Shown: in pieces, positions 53,815 to 60,576 of the stretch
Layout of the letters: the number at the start of each line of letters is the position of its first letter
How positions within the stretch are numbered: position 1 is the first letter of the stretch
Source: Pirellula staleyi DSM 6068
Lineage (GTDB): Bacteria; Planctomycetota; Planctomycetia; Pirellulales; Pirellulaceae
Assembly (NCBI RefSeq): GCF_000025185.1
Contig: NC_013720.1
Span: forward strand, 5,766,001 to 5,830,000
Length of the DNA: 64,000 bases
Direction of reading: 5' to 3'
Notes under the pieces: generated by a model
Told to the model about the DNA's origin: nothing
What the model saw: only the letters and a program-made list of their open reading frames with translations
Database searches by the model: none
Position numbers and translations under genes: made by a program

Positions 53815-56042
53815 CCCAGTCCCTTTTCAAAATCAAGATGCTGGGCCCAATCTGGATGATCAACTAGCGGATTCCTATTTCCTTGCGCGGCAAAGATCGC
53901 TTGATTGCGGTGGCGTTCGTATTCACTGACTGGATGGTCCTGGTGCCATTGAAGGAGCGTCTCAAGTCGATCTGGAGTGTACTCAGAAGTCGACGAATTG
54001 ATTTCACCGGGGTAGCGGAGGAGAAAGTAGAGCGTTGCTCGGGCAACCGTTCCTTTTCCAGCGTTCGGTTCGAACTTGTTGGTCTCGCTCTTGCCGCAGT
54101 CAGAGCGGATGGCCTCGCCAAAGTTGGTGAAGTCGAAATAGGGGGTGTTGCTACGAAAACTGTTGCACTTGGATTCGCAAGCAAACAAATGATGCAAGTC
54201 TCCTCGCATCGGTTGTCGCTTGTTGAACCATGACTGCGGCACCACGTGTTCACAGTTGTAAGGAAGATCGGCTTCCAACGATTCCAAGAATGCTGCTTCC
54301 AAAACTGGGTTTGCGGCTGCTTCCGATCTTCGGAAGCGATTCATACGCTCACGACGGAGTCGAGCAACTTCGAGGTCACGAGCAATGAACTCAGTCGGCT
54401 CAAACATCTGGGTCGAGTAGATGCTGCGAATTTTATGATTCGGCTGCAGGTCCACCCACGGGTACAGATGAATCGCTGGTTTGTATCCCAGTACCTTTAT
54501 GTGCGTGTTACGCACGAGTTTGCTCAATGCATCAAATAGCTGCGAAGGGTTGAGAGTTGAAGAGATGCCGGAATAGTACGCTTTTCGTTCAGCGGCATCG
54601 GTGTTTTCGTCGTAATAGGGGCGACTGCGGGACTCTTCGAAGATCTTCCTCGCTGCTTCGAAGTCCGCATCTTCCGGTTCCTCGGATGAGCGACTGGCTG
54701 CAAGAGACGGCGTAGCTGGAGGAGGGCTGGATGTGACAACTGGCGTTGCGACGCTCGGCGCTCCCCCAGTAGGAGTTCCCAATGTGACTGACACGGTTAG
54801 CGGGATCGTCCAGGTAGCCGTTGATCCGGCGGCGGCGACCGGCGAAGTTGCAGGAACTACCGTGCTAGGAACACTGACCTGAACCGGGCGCTGTCCAGGG
54901 ACGGGCTCCGACTCTGGGTGAATCGGCTGTGGGTTCAACGCCACGTCTCGCAATGTCCCTTGCGTGGACGTCAGGCCTCCCAGTCCTGAAAGGTGCTCCC
55001 GGATTGCCACAACGCGAATCCCTTCGTTGGCGATCCAGTGAATTCGCTCGTCCCCCATCTCTTCTCGCCAAAGCAGGCCGTCAGTCGTCAGGAGGCGTCC
55101 AAGGTTGTCCCTCTCAGGAAAACCCGAGTGATGTAGAGCCACCACCTCCCATTGATCGTTGAAGACTGGAGCACCGGATGAGCCCGGAGTTGTGTCGGTC
55201 TCGTAGTACAAAAACCTGTCTTCGGTGTTGGGGAATCGCAATACGCGATTTTCTCGCAACGCAATCTGCTTCAGGTCTCCGCCTGGGTGTTGAATCACCG
55301 TGACGCTTTCACCAGCCAGGATTTCCCCTTCGCTAGCGGAAAGTGGATTGAACCCAAAAGTCGACAATTGAGTACTTGAGTCCCCTTCGGCGGCTTCAGA
55401 CACCGTGACAACCGTCAGGTCGAGTTCTTCTTCTGGACTCGTCGTAAAGAAAAGGTCGGGACGCAAACGAAATCGCGCGACGGGCAGTTCGCGGCCATCT
55501 AGCCCAAGTTGAAAATTGAACTCCACGACCGCGTTTCCGGCCCGGGCAGCGGAATCCAAGACATGACTGTTCGTCATGAAGAGGGACGGAGAGATCATCG
55601 AGCCTGTCCCGTAGCCCAACACGGATCCCGAGCTCGACCGAATGACCACTCGGGCTACAGCACGACCGGCCATTCTGCCCGCGTCGAGATACCGAACCGA
55701 CAGTAGTTCGTTTCTGCCGATGATGCGTTCAAGGCCAATTCGACGCGAGTCGAATTTCCCCTCCAGTGCTGGACCCGAGCCCGTCGCACTGCGGATGATG
55801 TCGGTAGAAAATCCCAGCCTTCGAAGTCGCCGTTCTATAGCGTCTGACGGATTACCTCTCAAAAGCTCGAACTGAGTTCGCGACTCAAGTCGTGCTCGGA
55901 ACGATTCATGGCGAATAGCAGGAGCGGCCTCTAGTGGCACCGTCGACTCTGTCCGAGTTGCCGACTCACCAAAAACTCGGCGAAAACGGTCAGCCGTGGC
56001 CTTAAGCAATTTCGAATGAGCGACAATAGACGTCTGGTCCAT
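53811..56042 (-). CDS. Trypsin-like protease fused to EndA-type nuclease
   Basis: A 743-residue protein. Helical start; trypsin-like protease with His160 (MTNSHVL), Asp208 (ELDLTVV) and Ser289 (TPGSSGAP). The tag TWTIPLTVSVTLGTP is at 410-424, then a Pro/Ser linker and the EndA-type nuclease, identical to the stand-alone copy except for the last residues. ATG 56042 (MDQTSIVAHS) is chosen over 56111 because a GAGA-type ribosome site precedes it and the longer leader is Cys-rich and unlikely. It is the first gene of the operon. Confidence 0.85.
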   Translation of the reverse strand: MDQTSIVAHSKLLKATADRFRRVFGESATRTESTVPLEAAPAIRHESFRARLESRTQFELLRGNPSDAIERRLRRLGFSTDIIRSATGSGPALEGKFDSRRIGLERIIGRNELLSVRYLDAGRMAGRAVARVVIRSSSGSVLGYGTGSMISPSLFMTNSHVLDSAARAGNAVVEFNFQLGLDGRELPVARFRLRPDLFFTTSPEEELDLTVVTVSEAAEGDSSTQLSTFGFNPLSASEGEILAGESVTVIQHPGGDLKQIALRENRVLRFPNTEDRFLYYETDTTPGSSGAPVFNDQWEVVALHHSGFPERDNLGRLLTTDGLLWREEMGDERIHWIANEGIRVVAIREHLSGLGGLTSTQGTLRDVALNPQPIHPESEPVPGQRPVQVSVPSTVVPATSPVAAAGSTATWTIPLTVSVTLGTPTGGAPSVATPVVTSSPPPATPSLAASRSSEEPEDADFEAARKIFEESRSRPYYDENTDAAERKAYYSGISSTLNPSQLFDALSKLVRNTHIKVLGYKPAIHLYPWVDLQPNHKIRSIYSTQMFEPTEFIARDLEVARLRRERMNRFRRSEAAANPVLEAAFLESLEADLPYNCEHVVPQSWFNKRQPMRGDLHHLFACESKCNSFRSNTPYFDFTNFGEAIRSDCGKSETNKFEPNAGKGTVARATLYFLLRYPGEINSSTSEYTPDRLETLLQWHQDHPVSEYERHRNQAIFAAQGNRNPLVDHPDWAQHLDFEKGLG
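53851..54822. repeat. 972-bp duplication of the EndA nuclease, copy 2
   Basis: Direct copy of 43446-44417. Copy 2 continues past the tag into AAC/GCG-rich linker DNA and then into the trypsin domain, whereas copy 1 ends in a short leader. The near-absence of differences argues for a recent event or gene conversion. Confidence 0.9.
54779..55038. repeat. Trypsin-linker module shared with 46494-46755
   Basis: Encodes EHLSGLGGLTSTQGTLRD, a Pro-rich linker and the tag, and lies between the trypsin and EndA domains. Its partner at 46494-46755 joins a NucA domain to the second tag of the triple fusion. Confidence 0.75.
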
Positions 56043-56107
56043 AAATATCTCGCTTTGACCCCAAATGAAACACGCTTGACGGGTGTATTCGCAGACGCAC
56101 CGCCGCG

Positions 56108-56136
56108 GCACTATATGGGTTCCGCATTTACTTTGG
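56108..56136 (-). promoter_or_regulatory. Candidate promoter of the effector operon
   Basis: On the minus strand TTCCAA, 17 bases, and TATAGT lie about 66 bases before the first start codon. The -10-like box fits five of six positions of TATAAT; the -35-like box is weak. Planctomycete promoters are poorly defined, so this is a suggestion. Confidence 0.3.
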
Positions 56137-56142
56137 AAGCAA

Positions 56143-56530
56143 GTACATTCAGACTTTTTCCAAATAAATGCTATTCTCTCGATTGATTTAACAGGCCCTT
56201 AATAAGGACAGAAGCCCCCCCTTGCAATTAAAACCAAGTGTTGATCGCCTCAAAGCCCTACCTGCTCAGGAGTTAGGCGTCGGACGCATATGGCCCGAGT
56301 GCCGACGATGAGGAGCAAGCATTCGTACTGAATCATGCAATTCCCCGAGAGCCAACGACAGCTTGTGGTTCGTGTTGCGACCAGACCTTGATCAAGCTCA
56401 CCGATATGGATTCGAACTGAAATCGTGACTTCTTATTCCCAAGTACGCATCTGCAGCCTAGATCGACATAGCGGATCGCTTCATCATGTGTATGTAGATA
56501 GGGCTTAGAGCGATAGATTCCCATTCGTAA
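56143..56530. other. AT-rich intergenic stretch
   Basis: No gene recognised. A 100-residue minus-strand frame crosses 56333-56635 but overlaps the zinc-ribbon remnant and is not accepted. Confidence 0.4.
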
Positions 56531-56632
56531 GAAGGTCAATTTGAGACCAACGGTAGCGAATAAGACGGCAAAATTGGCTAGCGCCCACGCAGGAAAGCCG
56601 AACGAGGCTGGCGAACAATCAGTACAAAACCG
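56531..56632 (+). pseudogene. Remnant of the zinc-ribbon gene
   Basis: The end of this stretch (AAGCCGAACGAGGCTGGCGAACAATCAGTA) aligns with the intact gene near 35490-35530 and still translates as KAERGWRTIST (the intact protein has KSAERGWRTIS). The preceding bases align with GGTCAGATT...GGCTACCGCCC by eye, but carry stops. The 5' part is missing. It lies just outside the 5' end of the effector operon. Confidence 0.55.
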
Positions 56633-56675
56633 CATGGTCGATCACGATAGCGAGACGATTGAGGTGCGATGCCCC

Positions 56676-57647
56676 TTAGCGCCACAAAATCGACGGAGAG
56701 TCCTGCGACGAGCGTAGAAATCCGACGGGAAGTCGTGGGATTCCGAGGATTTCATTGGCGAGATCAAACCGCTTCCAGACTTCGGCGTCGTCCGGTGGGT
56801 CAATGATTACCAGGTTCGTTTCTACGCTCTCGAAGTTCTTGGCAGGGAGCCACGACTTGCAAGTAGGTGGTAGTAGGCCAAGCTCAACGTACTGCTCAAC
56901 AAGCGTCTTGATGCCTTGCGATAGGTACTCCTTCGCCATGGAGAACATGTCACGGTTGAACGCAGCCTCTTGGCAGCCCCAGTACAGACTTGGAAGATTC
57001 GACCCCAGCATGAGTTCGAAGCAGACGAGTTGTTGCTCCGGCCCAATTGCCAAAATATCAACCGCTCGATTGAGAAACCCGTTTTCGCCCCAGTTAGCTC
57101 TATCTTGCTGCTGCAATTTTGCTCGTTTGGCAAGCTGCTCCTGATGGAGCGGGCGATAAAACGCATCCTCTTCCGCGTCGGTTTCAAACCGGATCGACGA
57201 CCAGCGATCAAACATTAACCAGGGTGAATCGGATTGCCAGCAAACTCCATAGGATTTCAGAAGCTGGTTGGTCCAGTAACCTTCCTTGCGATCGCGGAAG
57301 AAACGTTCATCAGCCAGCAGACTGGCTGCTCGAAGGTATTGATCGATACCGGTAGCAAGTTGATCGGAGTCAAGCGTGAGCCCCATCACGTAGAGAGCTT
57401 CGTGTTCGGGTAGCTGGCGATAGCGGCGTGGGGCATTTAGCTCGATCCTCTCGTCACCTGTCGACTGCACAGTGAGCAGGCGTTCGAGCCCATGGTAAAT
57501 CTCTAGCGAATCGCCTCCTCGTATTCGGAGGTCGAATCGACACTCTTCTGTCGGATCAGAATTCCCAGTGAGCGCGATCAGCTTCCGCAAACTCGACTGC
57601 TGAAACTCACGCAAGAAACGATGACTCCAGGTATTAGGAAACTGCAT
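56676..57647 (-). CDS. Hypothetical protein, possibly a degenerate PD-(D/E)XK fold
   Basis: A 323-residue protein with good coding character and no family I can name. The stretch RAVDILAIGPEQQLVCFELM could be the core strands of a PD-(D/E)XK nuclease (Asp-Ile then Glu-x), but the usual Lys is Met-Leu, so it would be inactive. The C-terminus FDLANEILGIPRLPVGFLR is unusual. It is oriented like the effector operon, but about 630 bases separate its stop from the first effector start... in the reverse direction it is upstream, so read-through into the operon is possible. Confidence 0.55.
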   Translation of the reverse strand: MQFPNTWSHRFLREFQQSSLRKLIALTGNSDPTEECRFDLRIRGGDSLEIYHGLERLLTVQSTGDERIELNAPRRYRQLPEHEALYVMGLTLDSDQLATGIDQYLRAASLLADERFFRDRKEGYWTNQLLKSYGVCWQSDSPWLMFDRWSSIRFETDAEEDAFYRPLHQEQLAKRAKLQQQDRANWGENGFLNRAVDILAIGPEQQLVCFELMLGSNLPSLYWGCQEAAFNRDMFSMAKEYLSQGIKTLVEQYVELGLLPPTCKSWLPAKNFESVETNLVIIDPPDDAEVWKRFDLANEILGIPRLPVGFLRSSQDSPSILWR

Positions 57648-57928
57648 GGCTACTCCTCAGCCCAATGACAACGTAAAGCCTAAGCGGGTGAGTTGCAATT
57701 CTTAGCCCGCGTCATCGGCAGCAGTGGGTCAGCCTCGGTCGTTTCTGATGGCAAGGGGTTCTTTATGCCCCATCAAGCCGTCTGCCGAAATTCGTGCAAC
57801 CGCCACGTCACTACTGCCCCACTGCGGTCATTGAGTCTGGCGAGAATCTCCATCGCCATGAATCAGCCGCAAGGGCTAGCCTCGCGGGGTAATACGCTCA
57901 ACTTCGACTCAGCGCAAGGAACTAGCAC

Positions 57929-58093
57929 ATGTTTGATGACGATCCAGTGGACCCGATCAAAGAGGCCATGCGGCAGCACTACCGCAACAACCCCGGAAAA
58001 GCTTTTGCCGAGCATGGGCAAGCCGTCATCATCTTTGTTGTCATTCTGATTGTCGGTGCGATCGTAGGATCGATTGCCAATTTATTCCGCTAA
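57929..58093 (+). CDS. 54-residue single-pass membrane protein
   Basis: A short frame too small for many gene finders: an acidic start MFDDDPVDPIKEAM, a basic middle, then one strong hydrophobic segment AVIIFVVILIVGAIVGSIAN and a short FR end. AAGGA lies about 9 bases before the ATG. It is followed 86 bases later by the MBL-fold gene. Role unknown; it could be a membrane anchor or toxin-like peptide. Confidence 0.5.
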   Translation: MFDDDPVDPIKEAMRQHYRNNPGKAFAEHGQAVIIFVVILIVGAIVGSIANLFR

Positions 58094-58179
58094 GTCGTGG
58101 TCGCCTGATCCCAGCTGGCGACTCGTCAGTGATTCGAATTCACAATGGACGTTAGTTCTGCCGAGGAAAGATTGGCTGG

Positions 58180-59475
58180 ATGAGAATTACGATTCATCGA
58201 GGAACAAAAGAAATTGGTGGCTCCTGTGTCGAGATTGCAACGACATCGACCCGAATTGTGCTCGACCTGGGACTGCCGATTGTGGATGCCAATCGAGAAC
58301 CATTCGACTCGCGACTGGCACTCACCAAATCCAACGAAGAGCTTCGGGATGAAAAAGTTATTCCCGCTATTGCGGGACTCTTCGACGAATCTCACGCACC
58401 TCCCGATGCCATTCTGTTGAGTCATGCGCATCTCGACCACGCAGGGTTGCTGCACAGGTCTCGCACCGAAGTGCCCATCTACACCACAGCTGGCACGAGC
58501 AAGATGATGCTTGCTGCTGGAGTATTTGCTGGTCAAAAATCACTTGATCGAAACCGGTTTCGTCCGGTGACCAGCCAACAAACCTATCGCATTGGCGATT
58601 TCAGCATCACTCCGCTTTCCGTCGATCACTCGATCTTTGGAAGCGTTGCCTACCTCATCGAAGGTGATGGCAAGGCCATTCTTTACACGGGAGATTTTCG
58701 AAATCATGGCCGCAAACCAGGCATGATGCGCGACCTACTTGCCTTCGTTCGAGGCAAATCGATCGATGTGCTGATTGTCGAAGGAACACATTTTGGTGGC
58801 GAGCGAGAGCAAGGACGATCGGAGTTTGAGCTAGAAGTCGAGATCAGGAGTCTGATCGAATCAGCACCGGCTCTCGTGCTGGCCTGTTTTTCTGCACTCG
58901 ACATTGATCGGCTGGTAACGATCTATAAGGCGAGTCAAGCCGCAGGACGAACCTTAGTGATCGACGCCTATGCCGCATTTGTGCTTCATTTGCTTGGCAG
59001 TTCCGTCAGTACGCCCAAGCCGACGAAGGAATATGGAATTCGAGTGTTTTTCAACGCGCATTTCGAGAAGAGAAATCTCGTTGAAATTCGCAAGAGGTTT
59101 GAAGAAGTTCAGATTGAACTTTCCGAAGTGCTTCGAGATGAGAATCGCTATGTAATGATGTTTCGTCCATCGATGCTCGCGTCTGACTTTGGTGGATCAC
59201 TGCCTAAGCCTTGCCGATGCCTCTACGGATACTGGAAGGGTTACCTCGCAAAACCCGACTGGCAGGAACTTCAAAACGTGATTGAAGGTGCCCACGGCGA
59301 CTTCATTCCCGCACACGTCAGCGGTCATGCTTACATTCGCGACATCATTGCACTTGTCGCTGCCATCCAGCCGCGCCACATCCTGCCGATTCACACCTTC
59401 TCGCCCGAGAGCTTTAACGAGCACTTTGCGAATGTAGTAGCTATCGAGGATGGTTTGCCGTATCAAGTGAACTGA
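58180..59475 (+). CDS. MBL-fold (beta-CASP-like) hydrolase
   Basis: A 431-residue metallo-beta-lactamase-fold protein. It opens with HRGTKEIGGSCVEIAT, the RNase-J/CPSF-type start, and has the metal motif SHAHLDHAGL (HxHxDH at 82-87), a second-site His in PLSVDHSIFG and Asp in LYTGDFRNHG. The C-terminal end holds HVSGHA and ILPIHTFSPESF, the beta-CASP motif C and its metal His. Related proteins process or degrade RNA, but other members are hydrolases of small molecules. I infer nuclease activity on RNA. Confidence 0.8.
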   Translation: MRITIHRGTKEIGGSCVEIATTSTRIVLDLGLPIVDANREPFDSRLALTKSNEELRDEKVIPAIAGLFDESHAPPDAILLSHAHLDHAGLLHRSRTEVPIYTTAGTSKMMLAAGVFAGQKSLDRNRFRPVTSQQTYRIGDFSITPLSVDHSIFGSVAYLIEGDGKAILYTGDFRNHGRKPGMMRDLLAFVRGKSIDVLIVEGTHFGGEREQGRSEFELEVEIRSLIESAPALVLACFSALDIDRLVTIYKASQAAGRTLVIDAYAAFVLHLLGSSVSTPKPTKEYGIRVFFNAHFEKRNLVEIRKRFEEVQIELSEVLRDENRYVMMFRPSMLASDFGGSLPKPCRCLYGYWKGYLAKPDWQELQNVIEGAHGDFIPAHVSGHAYIRDIIALVAAIQPRHILPIHTFSPESFNEHFANVVAIEDGLPYQVN

Positions 59476-59828
59476 CATGCGGTTCTTCTCCCCACAAAAA
59501 ACGCCTATCGTTGATAAAGGTAACTTCCTTTATCGAATGCAACATCCACTTATTCTTTCGCCTAAAAAATACACTGCAGAGTGTAGTTGACGCATGCAAG
59601 TTGAAGAAGGGCGAAGTGATTGTCAACTTACTTCTCCCATCGCAGCAGCACTCCGCTAAAGCGGTTAAGCCAGCTGTGAGTACCCTTGACGACCCAACGC
59701 CTAGGGCGAACCCGCCTCTTTCTCACAACTCTTGATAGCGTGCGTGGATGTGAGCATGAAACAATAACTGACCTTGCACACACATGCGACCCCCTTTTGA
59801 GTCATAAGATTTATCGAGCAGCAGGCGT
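59476..59828. other. Intergenic stretch, nothing recognised
   Basis: About 350 bases between the MBL gene and the IS5 remnant. Small frames have no recognisable family. Confidence 0.4.
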
Positions 59829-60334
59829 TCATAAGGAGAGTAAGTATCTCGCGGTAATATTAAAAGGCAGTTCTCGAGTGTTGCTTAAAGAAGACGTGAC
59901 TTGTTGGTATAGGTTCCGGAGATGGCGAATCCAACGGGGATGCCACGAGCATCGGCCATGTGAGCACTTGGTTCCCGGCTTGGTCAGATCCGCAAGGTTT
60001 TTGCCGGTTGTTTCGCAACCGAGGGGAGATTTGGTCACCGCACCATCGATACCTTGCCAGCGCCAGTCGAGTCCCACGAGGTCGTCAAGAGGCTCAATCG
60101 CTATTTACCATAAACCGTTGAATATGCCTTACTTTACACATTGCTGACAGTAGCTGTGGGCAGTGCTGTCAGCGGCAAGGCACCATAGTACGTTTTCAAT
60201 TGACAGCCTGCGCACTTTCGGTAGAAGATGCCTTCCACTCTGTCGCTTAGCACGGTTCTTGGCCGTCCGCCCAACGGCGAAGGAACGTATAGCGACAACA
60301 GGAGCTGAATCTGCTCCCGTGATTTGTAGAGCAT
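59829..60334 (-). pseudogene. IS5-type transposase remnant
   Basis: Two pieces on the minus strand. 60334-60134: SPLGGRPRTVLSDRVEGIFY, then RKCAGCQLK, the N-terminal region of IS5-group (IS1031/ISL2-like) transposases (GGRPR...IFY.LRTGCQW). 60077-59829: LDWRWQGIDGAVTKSPLGCE, the region around the first catalytic Asp. The two are separated by a frame change and the rest of the catalytic domain is missing. Confidence 0.7.
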
Positions 60335-60576
60335 TCGTTAGGCATCAAAAAGCTAAAGCACAATCCAAGGCGGGTCTTCTTGTAAGGGTGCGAGTACGAT
60401 AACTCTCCTTTACCAAAAGGACTCACCTCTTTTCAAATACCAGTTTCGGGTTGCCGGATAGGCTCTACCTCAAATCACACCTTTTTGTGATATGCATCGC
60501 CTCACCCCATGACAGCAACGACTCCTCTTATATATATACTCCAGAGAAATCCGTTTATGCCACAAACACAAAACGC

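Noticed and set aside
38110-56042. Gasdermin gene in the trypsin/NLR array
   Set aside because: No protein in or beside the array looks like a bacterial gasdermin; its role seems to be taken by nucleases and the lipase.
56333-56635. 100-residue minus-strand frame
   Set aside because: Crosses the zinc-ribbon remnant and has no coding character.
59686-60147. 153-residue plus-strand frame
   Set aside because: Antisense to the IS5 transposase remnant; no family resemblance.
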